Below are positions 48,601 to 56,225 of a stretch of DNA of 64,000 nucleotides, piece after piece. A program made the translations under genes and the position numbers. Source of the DNA: Streptomyces roseolilacinus (GTDB taxonomy: Bacteria > Actinomycetota > Actinomycetes > Streptomycetales > Streptomycetaceae). The notes beneath the pieces were generated by a model. The model worked only from the letters and a program-made list of their open reading frames with translations, did not search any database and was not told the DNA's origin. The stretch is taken from contig NZ_BMSV01000018.1 of the NCBI RefSeq assembly GCF_014649335.1, positions 1 to 64,000 on the forward strand. Direction: 5' to 3'. Every line of letters begins with the position of its first letter. The first letter of the stretch is position 1.

Positions 48601-50345
48601 CCGAGATCGCCGGCGCCCCCGAGAACCTCCCCGAGGAGAAGCCCGACGGCACCGCCCTCCTCGACGGCGGCGTCCCCCGCCCCTCCCTGCCGGCCCTCCG
48701 CGAGGCGTACCGGGCCGCGTCGCAGCTGTACGAGAAGGTGGGCGTCGGCGCCGACCTGCGCGCCGAGCAGGCCCGCGCCGAGAGCGACGAGAGCGCCGCC
48801 CTCGCCGAACTGGACCGGCTCACCAACAAGGTCCGCACCCGCGCCGCCCAGCTCCTCGACAGCCCCGAAGGCGCCGACGGCCCGTCCCGCCAGGCCGCCG
48901 CGGCCCGCGCCGAGGCGCTCGTCCAGCTGCTGGAGTCCCGGGCGTCCGAGGCCAGCGAGAAGCTGGGCCGGCTGCGCGGCGAGGCCGAGCGGCTCGCCCC
49001 CACGGACGGCGACGCGCACACCGAACTGCCCGGAGAACTGGTCCCCGCCGACGCCGAGCAGGCCCAGACCCTGCTGCGCACGGCCACCGGCGACCTCGCC
49101 TCCCGCACCGACGACCTGGAGACGGCCCGCGCCACCCACGCGCACCTCCAGCGGGCGCACCGCGCCGCCGAGGACGCCGCGGGCGCCTTCGACGAGCTGG
49201 CCGCGCTCCTGCGCGACCTGCTGCGCGACCAGGCCGACGACGAACCGCAGGAGCCGCAGCCCTACGCCGGCTCCCTGGAGGAGGCCCGCCACGCCGCCGC
49301 CGAGGCCCGGCGCTCCCTGCGCGGCTGCGCCACCGACCTGTCCGCCGCCGACGCCGCCGTACGGGAGGCGTGCGACGTCCTCGTACGGCACGCCAACTCC
49401 ACCCGCTACGAGCAGGTGCGCACCCCGGCCCGGCAGCAGATCCGCGAGCTGCCGGCGTCCGCGCTGCCGGAGCACGCCGCCAGGTGGGCCGAGGCGTTCG
49501 CGCCGCGCCTGCGCGTCCTCACCGACGAACTGGCCCAGCTGGAGCGCAACCGCGACTCGATCGTCGACCGGCTGCGCGGCCTGGTCGAGTCGGCGCTGGC
49601 GACGCTCCGCTCGGCCCAGCGGCTGTCCCGCCTCCCCGAGGGGCTCGGCGAGTGGTCGGGCCAGGAGTTCCTCCGCATCCGCTTCGAGGAGCCGGACCAG
49701 GCGACGCTCGTCGAACGGCTGGGCGAGGTCATCGACGAGGCCACCCGCGCCGCCGTCAGGAAGAACTCCGACCTGCGCCGCGACGGCGTGTCCCTGCTGC
49801 TGCGCGGCGTCCACGCGGCCCTCCACCCCAAGGGCGTCGCCGTCGAGATCCTCAAGCCGGACGCGGTGCTGCGCGCCGAGCGCGTCCCCGTCGGACAGAT
49901 GGGCGACGTGTTCTCCGGCGGCCAGCTGCTCACCGCCGCCATCGCCCTGTACTGCACGATGGCCGCGCTCCGCAGCAACGACCGGGGCCGCGACAAGCAC
50001 CGGCACGCCGGCACGCTGTTCCTCGACAACCCCATCGGCCGCGCCAACGCCACCTACCTGCTGGAGCTCCAGCGCGCCGTGTCCGACGCGCTCGGGGTCC
50101 AGCTGCTGTACACGACGGGCCTGTTCGACACGACGGCGCTCGCGGAGTTCCCGCTGGTGATCCGGCTGCGCAACGACGCGGACCTGCGGGCCGGCCTGAA
50201 GTACATCAGCGTCGAGGAGCACCTGCGGCCCGGCCTGCCGCAGCCCGCGCAGGAGGGGAGCCAGGCGGTGCACGGCGAGATCACCGCGACCCGCATGTTC
50301 AAGCGGAGCACGGCCCCGGCGCCCCGGCAGCAGAGCGCCGGCTGA
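45648..50345 (+). CDS. Condensin-like operon, gene 3: SMC-like ATPase (MukB/MksB/JetC type)
   Basis: A 1565-residue SMC-like ATPase. The N-terminal head (about 1-180) carries L-E-N-G-G-G-K-S near 61-68, an altered Walker A in which L replaces the first Gly. Long Ala/Glu/Arg coiled coils run about 200-690 and 815-1380. Between them is a globular hinge (about 690-810: L-A-T-V-E-F-L-G-E-H-G-V-P-A-L-P-G). The C-terminal head has an ABC signature S-G-G-Q-L-L near 1423 and a Walker B L-F-L-D-N-P near 1457, where Asn replaces the catalytic Glu. The two arms have comparable lengths, as expected for a folded SMC. The size is close to MukB (1486). Context says it is the ATPase of a three-gene condensin. 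No nuclease gene follows. Confidence 0.85.
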   Translation: MYELSRVRLYSIGPAGARYADTVLDLRGVGAPVPHPAPTQAEFFEDEPVGPPRRPAPAGVLFLENGGGKSVLLKLIFSVMLPGHRNTLGGASSGVLRKFLLADDCGHVALEWQHTLTGELVVVGKVSEWRGRQVSNDPRKFAEAWYSFRPGPGLSLDSLPVAESTSVRPPGEGASGAQGRRRTMKGFRDALTEAGRAYPHLEVCWEEVHDRWNEHLGDLGLDPELFRYQREMNADEGEAAGLFAVKKDSDFTDLLLRAVTDTRDTDGLADLVSGFGNKLGRRAELTAERDFTAGSVDLLGRIVEAADARTRARDVHAAAERRTRALARRLLARAAEERGRATELAEQVTTAADTVTDAERARARSSLVAAELAYRHASLALAAAEKGAAAQRRELTDARTLHAAWQAAEAVLRHRAAADRSARVAAAIQEAERDAAPALAARAKAAADLVRALQSAAEDGERHADEEEGRSAVLQETAETAHRDATAAATEAQRARSEAGHLRQRLAEVEQETAEAVRAGWLDDTAPDADPARAALAASDAEKTAVAAWDTAREAARISAERAREAAAEESRAELAAARAADAAQAAENAHQAERRAAESIAATERLAELLGLPTAAPAPLVPRQNTGADAPAAPGDAAPPRTAQAALTAEDLDRYADELRELLDRHIASAERKLFDLRTAAADDARILGALGDGGLLPPGPDVLATVEFLGEHGVPALPGWRYLAQSVDPADHAAVLAARPELVDGVVVTDPQSYARAREALAGAALLPRSAVAVGTAAALLAPVPRAGADDDSEVFLVPPNPAMHDEHAADEERQALRARAAARDEEIRALAARLAGDRSLAARIGSWRADCPPGMLAELAQAAATASEAAEAARAVLAEARTARAEADEAAAETARVRDERQEAAQRARRAADALSGLAFRLRERAGWQVRLRELADEAAEAEAKAQACLERARAADEDRRAAQRAADDAHRTARALRAERAEIAGAPENLPEEKPDGTALLDGGVPRPSLPALREAYRAASQLYEKVGVGADLRAEQARAESDESAALAELDRLTNKVRTRAAQLLDSPEGADGPSRQAAAARAEALVQLLESRASEASEKLGRLRGEAERLAPTDGDAHTELPGELVPADAEQAQTLLRTATGDLASRTDDLETARATHAHLQRAHRAAEDAAGAFDELAALLRDLLRDQADDEPQEPQPYAGSLEEARHAAAEARRSLRGCATDLSAADAAVREACDVLVRHANSTRYEQVRTPARQQIRELPASALPEHAARWAEAFAPRLRVLTDELAQLERNRDSIVDRLRGLVESALATLRSAQRLSRLPEGLGEWSGQEFLRIRFEEPDQATLVERLGEVIDEATRAAVRKNSDLRRDGVSLLLRGVHAALHPKGVAVEILKPDAVLRAERVPVGQMGDVFSGGQLLTAAIALYCTMAALRSNDRGRDKHRHAGTLFLDNPIGRANATYLLELQRAVSDALGVQLLYTTGLFDTTALAEFPLVIRLRNDADLRAGLKYISVEEHLRPGLPQPAQEGSQAVHGEITATRMFKRSTAPAPRQQSAG

Positions 50346-50393
50346 CCGGCCCCACCGCGGGGCCCGGCCGGACAGCCGGGTCCCGCGCGGCCG

Positions 50394-50909
50394 TCACGCC
50401 CGGGACAGCTCTCCCCGGCCCGGCTGCGGGGCCCGCGCACCCCGCCGCCCGCCCCGCGCGGAGCCCTGCGCCCCGCCCGCGGCCGGTACGCCCACCGCCG
50501 GAGCCTCCGCGGCAGGGCCGCGCGCCGACCGCGCCGCGGCCCGCTCCCGCTGTTTCCGTATGCGGGCGGTCTCCCGGGCGGCCCGCCGGGCCGCGCGCCG
50601 CTCCCGCCGCAGCTGCCGCGCCGTGCTGCTCGGCTCGGACACCACCCCGTACCGCTGGTTCCACACCTGCCGCGTCACCCACACGTCGAGCACCGACCAG
50701 GTCGCCACCACCGTGCTGCCGACACTGCTCAGCACCAGGGGGAACGCCAGCCAGGCCCCCCCGACCGTGAGCAGGTACGCCGCGACCGCCTGGATCAGCG
50801 TCAACGCGGTGATCAGTCCGGCCCGCACCGCCACCGTGCGCACCGGATCGGGCAGCCGGCGCCGTCCGACCGGCTCCTCCACCCACAGCTCGCGCCGCCC
50901 CGTGCTCAT
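50394..50909 (-). CDS. Membrane protein with two N-terminal helices and a basic tail
   Basis: A 171-residue protein. Two hydrophobic helices (about 27-48 and 53-72) are followed by a strongly basic, Ala/Arg-rich tail (about 95-171; repeated R-R-E-R-R-A-A-R-R-A-A-R). I do not recognise the family. It converges on the SMC gene and is divergent from the conservon kinase across 373 bases. A SigR-like site (GGGAAT-N18-GTC) is upstream. Confidence 0.65.
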   Translation of the reverse strand: MSTGRRELWVEEPVGRRRLPDPVRTVAVRAGLITALTLIQAVAAYLLTVGGAWLAFPLVLSSVGSTVVATWSVLDVWVTRQVWNQRYGVVSEPSSTARQLRRERRAARRAARETARIRKQRERAAARSARGPAAEAPAVGVPAAGGAQGSARGGRRGARAPQPGRGELSRA

Positions 50910-51282
50910 CCGCCGTCACTCCCCACCGCTCGACCGACACCGGGACGACTGCCCGTCTCGAGCCGCTTCACGCCGCTCGTGTCCGCCGCCCCCCGTACGA
51001 CTAGACGCGTCATCGCGCAGGAAGATTCCCGGAAGGTGCAATTCCAGCCATCCGACGTATCGCGAGAAATGACGCCTCGCCAGGTGTCCTCCGACACGGT
51101 CCGGTTTGTCAACTCCCTTGATACCCGGACAAGACATGATCAAGAACGTGGGCGACGGCCGAAAAACGACCGGACGGACCTTCGAGTTGTCCTGGTGACA
51201 GTAGTAGGCTCACGCCGTTTGTTGATGTGTTGATGTGTGCACCTCGCGCCGCGCCGGGCGGCCGGGCGAGCTGGGGGAGGCC
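50910..51282. other. 373-base spacer between a small membrane gene and the conservon
   Basis: Contains GGGAAT-N18-GTC on the minus strand (51030-51004), one base off the SigR consensus and directed at the small membrane gene. GGAAGATTCC is a short palindrome at 51020-51029. Near the conservon TGTTGATG is repeated (51220-51235). No gene is seen. Confidence 0.5.
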
Positions 51283-53925
51283 ATGGGCTTTCGCGGGAAG
51301 TCGATCCGCAGGAAGATCGTGGCGCTGCTGCTCGTCCCGCTCCTGTCCCTCACCGGCCTCTGGGGCTTCGCGACCTTCCTCACCGGCCGCGAGGCCGACC
51401 ACCTCCTCGACGTCGGCCAGATCATGCAGAAGGTCGGCTACCCCCTGGAGGAGACCGTCCACGTCATCCAGCAGGAGCGCCGCCAGAGCCTGCTCTACCT
51501 GGCCGACCCGCGCACCGCCGACGCCCTCGGCACCCTGCGCCGCGACCGGGCGGCCACCGACCGCACCGTCGCAGCCATCCGCGCCCAGGCCCGCGACCCG
51601 CGCGTCGCCGCCGCCATGCACGACTCCGCGGCCCGGCGGTTCACCTCCCTCCTCGCGGCGTTCGACGGGCTGGAGACGCTGCGCCACTCCGTCGACACCC
51701 GGGCCATCGGCCGCCTCCAGGCCCTGGAGTTCTACAACCGGCTCATCGACCCCTGCTACAGCTTCCTCGTCCACCTCCACGCCATCGACAACGTCGAGAT
51801 GGAGAAGCAGGGACGCGCCCTCATCGGCCTCGCCCGGGCACGCGAGATGCTCGCCCGGGAGGACGCCCTCGTCGTCTCCGCGCTCGTCAGCGACCGCCTC
51901 ACCGCCGAAGAGGTCCGCCTCGTCTCCGACCTCGTCGCCCGCCGGCGGCAGTTCTACGAGATCAGCCTCGAAGTGCTGCCCCTGGCCGAGCGCGACGTCT
52001 ACCAGCTGTACTGGAGCAGCCCCGAGACGCAGCCGCTGCGCCAGGCCGAGGAAGCCCTCATCACCGCCGGGCCCGCCGACGACCCGCGCGCCACCGACAC
52101 CGCCCGCTGGGAGGACGCGGTGAACACCGTCCTCGGCGGCCTCGCCGCCGAGAACCGGCTGGCGGGGGACCGCTACCAGGACCGCGTCGAGCCCGCCGCG
52201 TACAGCGTCCTGCTCAAGGCCGGCATCGCCGGCGTCCTCGGCTTCCTCGCCGTCCTGTGCTCCCTGGTGGTCTCCGTGCGCGTCGGCCGCGGTCTCGTCC
52301 GCGACCTGACCCGGCTCCGCAAGGAGGCCCAGGAGGTCTCGGGCCTCCGCCTCCCCAGCGTGATGCGCCGCCTCGCCGCCGGCGAGCACGTCGACGTCGA
52401 GACCGAGGTCCCGCACCTGGAGTACGACAAGGACGAGATCGGCCAGGTCGGCAAGGCCCTCAACACCCTCCAGCGGGCCGCGGTCGAAGCCGCCGTCAAG
52501 CAGGCCGACATGCGCCGGGGCGTCTCCGAGGTCTTCGTCAACCTCGCCCGCCGCAACCAGGTCCTCCTCCACCGCCAGCTCACCCTCCTCGACACGATGG
52601 AGCGGCGCACCGAGGACCCCGAGGAACTGGCCGACCTCTTCCGCCTCGACCACCTCACCACCCGCATGCGCCGCCACGCCGAGGGCCTGGTGATCCTCTC
52701 CGGGGCCGCCCCCTCCCGGCAGTGGCGCAGGCCCGTCCAGCTCATGGACGTGGTCCGGGCGGCGGTCGCCGAGGTCGAGGACTACGAGCGCATCGAGGTG
52801 CGCCGCCTGCCGCGCATCGGCGCCGCCGGCCCCGCCGTCGCGGACCTGACCCACCTCATCGCCGAACTCCTCGAGAACGCCACGTCCTTCTCCCCGCCCC
52901 ACACCACGGTCCAGGTGCAGGGCGAACGCGTCCCCAACGGCTTCACCCTGGAGATCCACGACCGGGGCCTGGGCATGTCGCCCGAGGACCTCTTCGACGC
53001 GAACCTCCGCCTCGCCGAGACCCCCGAGTTCGAGCTGTCCGACACCGACCGGCTCGGCCTCTTCGTCGTCAGCCGCCTCGCCCGGCGCCAGAACGTCCGG
53101 GTCTCGCTCCAGCCCTCCCCGTACGGCGGCACGACCGCCGTCGTGTTCATCCCGGCCGCGCTGCTCACCGAGGCCCCCGAGACACAGGGCGCCGGCTTCC
53201 GGCTGGACCGCAAGACCCCCGACCGCCGCGGCGCCGAGCCCCCCGCCCGGCGGACCGCGCTCACCCAGGTGTCCTCCGTCCTCGACGGCCCGCTCGAACT
53301 CCTCGGGGAACTGACCGAGGGCCACGGCCGCGAGGGCGACGAGGACGGACACGGCGGCCTCTTCCGCCCCCGCCCGCCCCTGCGCCCCGCCGACACCCCC
53401 GCCCGCGGGCAGCGCGAACAGCACGGGCAGCGCGAACAGCACGAGCAGCACGACCGGCGCGAGCAGCACGACCGGCGCGAGGAGGCGTCCGACGCGCCCG
53501 CCGACCACCCCGCGCGCCCGGCCGCGCTGCCCCGCCGCAAGCCGGCCCTCGTCGCCCGCCACGGCCGCCGCGTCGACGAGCCCGCCGCGGCCCCCGGTTC
53601 CGCCCCCGGTTCCGGCGGGGTCTCCGGCACCGACCGCGGCACGACCCCCGGCGCGGACCCCGGCGCCCCCGCCCCCGCGGCCGACGAGACCACGTTGACC
53701 CTCGGCGGGCTTCCCCGCCGCGTACGCCAGGCGAGCCTGGTCCCCCAGCTGAGGGACCAGACCGACCGGCCCCCCGCCCCGGCCGCTCCCGGCCCGGCGG
53801 ATCCCCAGGACGCGGAGCGCGACGCCGAACAGGTACGCGCCCGCATGGCCGCGATGCAGCGAGGCTGGCAGCGCGCCCGCAGTGAGACAGCACCAGGAAC
53901 GACACCGGAGGGGGACGGTCGATGA
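51283..53925 (+). CDS. cvnA: Conservon sensor histidine kinase CvnA (nitrate/nitrite-sensing-like domain)
   Basis: An 880-residue membrane histidine kinase. It has TM1 at about 10-32, an extracellular NIT-type helical domain (about 45-310), TM2 at about 312-336, a HAMP-like linker, and a cytoplasmic kinase domain. The dimerisation helix (R-N-Q-V-L-L-H-R-Q-L) has the phosphoacceptor-type His, and the ATPase has N-box E-L-L-E-N-A-T and G-box D-R-G-L-G-M-S. The C-terminal 230 residues are low-complexity Pro/Arg/Glu-rich. ATG follows GGGGGAGG. It is the first gene of a four-gene conservon and no response regulator is present, as usual for conservons, where CvnD replaces it. Confidence 0.93.
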   Translation: MGFRGKSIRRKIVALLLVPLLSLTGLWGFATFLTGREADHLLDVGQIMQKVGYPLEETVHVIQQERRQSLLYLADPRTADALGTLRRDRAATDRTVAAIRAQARDPRVAAAMHDSAARRFTSLLAAFDGLETLRHSVDTRAIGRLQALEFYNRLIDPCYSFLVHLHAIDNVEMEKQGRALIGLARAREMLAREDALVVSALVSDRLTAEEVRLVSDLVARRRQFYEISLEVLPLAERDVYQLYWSSPETQPLRQAEEALITAGPADDPRATDTARWEDAVNTVLGGLAAENRLAGDRYQDRVEPAAYSVLLKAGIAGVLGFLAVLCSLVVSVRVGRGLVRDLTRLRKEAQEVSGLRLPSVMRRLAAGEHVDVETEVPHLEYDKDEIGQVGKALNTLQRAAVEAAVKQADMRRGVSEVFVNLARRNQVLLHRQLTLLDTMERRTEDPEELADLFRLDHLTTRMRRHAEGLVILSGAAPSRQWRRPVQLMDVVRAAVAEVEDYERIEVRRLPRIGAAGPAVADLTHLIAELLENATSFSPPHTTVQVQGERVPNGFTLEIHDRGLGMSPEDLFDANLRLAETPEFELSDTDRLGLFVVSRLARRQNVRVSLQPSPYGGTTAVVFIPAALLTEAPETQGAGFRLDRKTPDRRGAEPPARRTALTQVSSVLDGPLELLGELTEGHGREGDEDGHGGLFRPRPPLRPADTPARGQREQHGQREQHEQHDRREQHDRREEASDAPADHPARPAALPRRKPALVARHGRRVDEPAAAPGSAPGSGGVSGTDRGTTPGADPGAPAPAADETTLTLGGLPRRVRQASLVPQLRDQTDRPPAPAAPGPADPQDAERDAEQVRARMAAMQRGWQRARSETAPGTTPEGDGR

Positions 53926-54350
53926 CCGCACCGAACGCCGCAGCATCCGATTCAACCGGCGAGCTCAACTGGCTCCTCGACGAACTGGTCGAGCGGGTCG
54001 GCTCCATCCGCAAGGCCCTGGTCCTCTCCAGCGACGGCCTGCCGACGGGTGGCTCCAAGGACCTCAGCCGCGAGGACAGCGAACACCTCGCGGCCGTCGC
54101 GTCCGGCTTCCACAGCCTCGCCAAGGGCGTGGGCCGCCACTTCGACGCCGGCCAGGTCCGCCAGACCGTCGTCGAGCTGGACGACGCCTTCCTCTTCGTC
54201 ACCGCCGCCGGCGACGGCAGCTGCCTCGCGGTCCTCGCGGACTCCGACTCCGACGTGGGCCTCGTCGCCTACGAGATGACGCTGATGGTCAAGCGCGTCG
54301 GCGCCCACCTGGCGACCGCCCCCCGGGCCGGTCTGACCACCGGCGGGTGA
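53922..54350 (+). CDS. cvnB: Conservon Roadblock/LC7-domain protein CvnB
   Basis: A 142-residue Roadblock/LC7-fold protein: L-N-W-L-L-D-E-L-V-E near 15, then V-G-S-I-R-K-A-L-V-L-S-S-D-G-L-P-T-G-G-S and V-V-E-L-D-D-A-F-L-F-V-T. It is an adaptor that associates with the small GTPase-like CvnD and the kinase. ATG overlaps the stop codon of cvnA (ATGA). Confidence 0.95.
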   Translation: MTAPNAAASDSTGELNWLLDELVERVGSIRKALVLSSDGLPTGGSKDLSREDSEHLAAVASGFHSLAKGVGRHFDAGQVRQTVVELDDAFLFVTAAGDGSCLAVLADSDSDVGLVAYEMTLMVKRVGAHLATAPRAGLTTGG

Positions 54351-54361
54351 GGGGGGATGCG

Positions 54362-54787
54362 ATGAGCGACGCGGTCGCCAGACAGATGCGGCGCGGACGC
54401 CCCACCGGCGACGCGCACCACTGGTTCGACGACGAGGCGGGACCGGTGGTGCGCCCGTACGCGATGACCCGCGGGCGCACCACCAGCCCCACCCGTCACA
54501 GCCTCGACCTGATCGCGCTGGTCGTGCCCGAACCCGCCGCCGACGACCCGGGCCGCGACCAGACGCTCTCCCCGGAACACGTGGAGATCGTCGAACGCTG
54601 CAGTGACTTCCCCCAGTCGATCGCCGAGCTCGCCGCCGGGATGGACCTGCCCGTGGGCGTGGTCCGCGTCCTGGTCGGCGACCTCGTCGAGGACGAGCTC
54701 GTCCACGTAACCCGTCCCGTTCCGCCGGCCGAACTGCCGGACGAGAGCATTCTGCGTGAGGTGATCAATGGCCTTCGGGCGCTCTAG
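54362..54787 (+). CDS. cvnC: Conservon DUF742 protein CvnC
   Basis: A 141-residue DUF742 protein. R-P-Y-A-M-T-R-G-R-T near 31 and S-L-D-L-I-A-L-V-V near 47 are hallmarks; the C-terminal part has a winged-helix-like region (S-I-A-E-L-A-A-G-M-D-L-P-V-G-V-V-R-V-L-V-G-D-L) that may bind DNA or other conservon subunits. It begins 11 bases after cvnB and overlaps cvnD by 20 bases. Confidence 0.94.
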   Translation: MSDAVARQMRRGRPTGDAHHWFDDEAGPVVRPYAMTRGRTTSPTRHSLDLIALVVPEPAADDPGRDQTLSPEHVEIVERCSDFPQSIAELAAGMDLPVGVVRVLVGDLVEDELVHVTRPVPPAELPDESILREVINGLRAL

Positions 54788-55376
54788 CCGCAAGGGTCCG
54801 CCACCGGTCGAGCCGGTGACGCTGAAGATCCTGGTCGCGGGCGGGTTCGGGGTGGGCAAGACCACGCTGGTCGGAGCGGTGAGCGAGATCCGGCCGCTGC
54901 GGACCGAGGAGAACCTGACCGAGGCGAGCCGGCCGGTCGACGACCTGGCCGGCGTCGAGTCCAAGGCCACGACGACCGTCGCCATGGACTTCGGCCGGAT
55001 CACCCTCCGCGAGGACCTGGTGCTGTACCTGTTCGGCACGCCCGGGCAGGACCGCTTCTGGTTCCTGTGGGACGAGCTCGCGCAGGGCGCCTTGGGCGCG
55101 GTGGTCCTGGTCGACACCCGCCGCCTGGAGGACTCCTTCGCGTGCATCGACTACTTCGAGCGGCGCCGCATACCGTTCGCGGTCGCCGTCAACTGCTTCG
55201 AGGGAGCCGACGTCCACCCCGTCGAGACGGTGCGGGCCGCCCTGGACCTCGACGCGGACGTACCGCTGCTGATGACGGACGCGCGGCTGCGCGAGTCCGT
55301 CAAGGAGGTCCTGGTCGCGGTCGTCCGGCACGCGATGACGTTCACGGAGCCGACCCCGGAGCCGGCCGCCACCTGA
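54768..55376 (+). CDS. cvnD: Conservon GTPase CvnD
   Basis: A 202-residue P-loop GTPase-like protein. Walker A is G-G-F-G-V-G-K-T-T near 26, switch II-type T-P-G-Q-D-R-F near 90, and an N-C-F-E base-recognition-like segment near 143 (variant of N-K-x-D). It interacts with CvnB and CvnC and is the output of the conservon. The 5' end overlaps cvnC by 20 bases. Its 3' end overlaps the convergent VanX-like gene by 35 bases. No P450 (cvnE) follows. Confidence 0.95.
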   Translation: MAFGRSSRKGPPPVEPVTLKILVAGGFGVGKTTLVGAVSEIRPLRTEENLTEASRPVDDLAGVESKATTTVAMDFGRITLREDLVLYLFGTPGQDRFWFLWDELAQGALGAVVLVDTRRLEDSFACIDYFERRRIPFAVAVNCFEGADVHPVETVRAALDLDADVPLLMTDARLRESVKEVLVAVVRHAMTFTEPTPEPAAT

Positions 55377-56181
55377 GGGCCTCGACGGGGAAGTCGAAGA
55401 AGGTGTCCGGGAACTCCTCCGGCCTGTACGTGAAGTGCCACCACTCCTCCGGCAGGTTCACGAACCCCTCGGCCGCGAGGACGCCCCGCAGCAGGTCCCG
55501 GTTGGCCCGCGCCGTCCCCCGGACGCGCGGGTCGTCCGTGTGTGACAGCGTGTCGAAGCAGTCGAACCCCGTCCCCATGTCCACCGAGTCGTCCGGGAAC
55601 CGCTCCTCCCGCGGCGCCGCGCAGTCCACCAGCGGCTCGCCCGGTACGTACGGCCGCGTCGGCGCCGCCGGCAGCCGGACCAGCGTCACGTCGACCGTCG
55701 ACCCGCGGCTGTGCCCGGACCGCTCCGCGACGTACCCGTCCGCGAAGAGCCGCGACTTGTCCACGCGCGGGTGGAACTCGGCCTTCATCCGCTCGTCCGC
55801 CGGGTCCTTCGCCCACCGGACGAAGTGGTCCACGGCCCGCTGCGGCCGGTAGCAGTCGTACACCTTCAGCGAGAGGCCCCGCCGCAGCAGCCGCGCCTGC
55901 GCCCGGTGCAGCGCCCGTGCCGCCGGCCGGGTCAGCAGGCACACCGGCTCGCGGTACCCGTCCACCGGCCCGCCCACGAAGGTGTGCTCCGTCGCGTACC
56001 GCATCTCCTGGAGGATCGTCGGGTCCACCGCCCGCAGCTCCGTGAACTCCCGCGGCACCGGCGGCCCCCCGCGCGGTGCCGCGGCCGGCACCGCGTCCGG
56101 AGGGGCGGCGGGGGAGAGGGCCAGGGCCCCCGCGGCGAGGGCGGCGAGGGCACCCCGCACACCGGCAGTACGTCCCGTCAT
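55342..56181 (-). CDS. Secreted D-Ala-D-Ala dipeptidase (VanX-like, M15D)
   Basis: A 279-residue zinc dipeptidase of the M15 family, exported by a signal peptide (about residues 1-27, Ala-rich core). The VanX signature S-G-H-S-R-G-S-T-V-D near 149-158 gives the His and Asp zinc ligands. E-E-W-W-H near 250 gives the catalytic Glu and the third zinc ligand. Y-D-C-Y-R-P-Q-R-A-V near 106 holds the conserved Arg. It would hydrolyse D-Ala-D-Ala outside the cell. No vanH/vanA ligases are nearby, so it is not a glycopeptide-resistance cluster. It overlaps cvnD by 35 bases, tail to tail. Confidence 0.92.
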   Translation of the reverse strand: MTGRTAGVRGALAALAAGALALSPAAPPDAVPAAAPRGGPPVPREFTELRAVDPTILQEMRYATEHTFVGGPVDGYREPVCLLTRPAARALHRAQARLLRRGLSLKVYDCYRPQRAVDHFVRWAKDPADERMKAEFHPRVDKSRLFADGYVAERSGHSRGSTVDVTLVRLPAAPTRPYVPGEPLVDCAAPREERFPDDSVDMGTGFDCFDTLSHTDDPRVRGTARANRDLLRGVLAAEGFVNLPEEWWHFTYRPEEFPDTFFDFPVEALRWRPAPGSAP

Positions 56182-56212
56182 GCACACCGTCTACCAGCCC
56201 CCCGCCCATCGG

Positions 56213-56218
56213 TACAGT
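56213..56218 (+). promoter_or_regulatory. -10 box of the NUDIX gene (probable leaderless start)
   Basis: TACAGT ends 7 bases before the GTG, so transcription should start at the start codon. No RBS is visible ahead of it. Confidence 0.4.
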
Positions 56219-56225
56219 GCGCCCC

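Noticed and set aside
45489..50273. A 1594-codon open frame antisense to the SMC gene
   Set aside because: High GC makes antisense frames long. Its product is Gly/Val/Glu low-complexity with no domain, and the plus-strand gene shows clear SMC motifs.
43105..50345. A complete four-gene Wadjet defence system
   Set aside because: No JetD-type TOPRIM nuclease gene follows the SMC gene or lies elsewhere in this window.
55342..56181. A glycopeptide-resistance (van) cluster
   Set aside because: Only the VanX-like dipeptidase is present; there are no vanH, vanA/B ligase or vanRS genes nearby.
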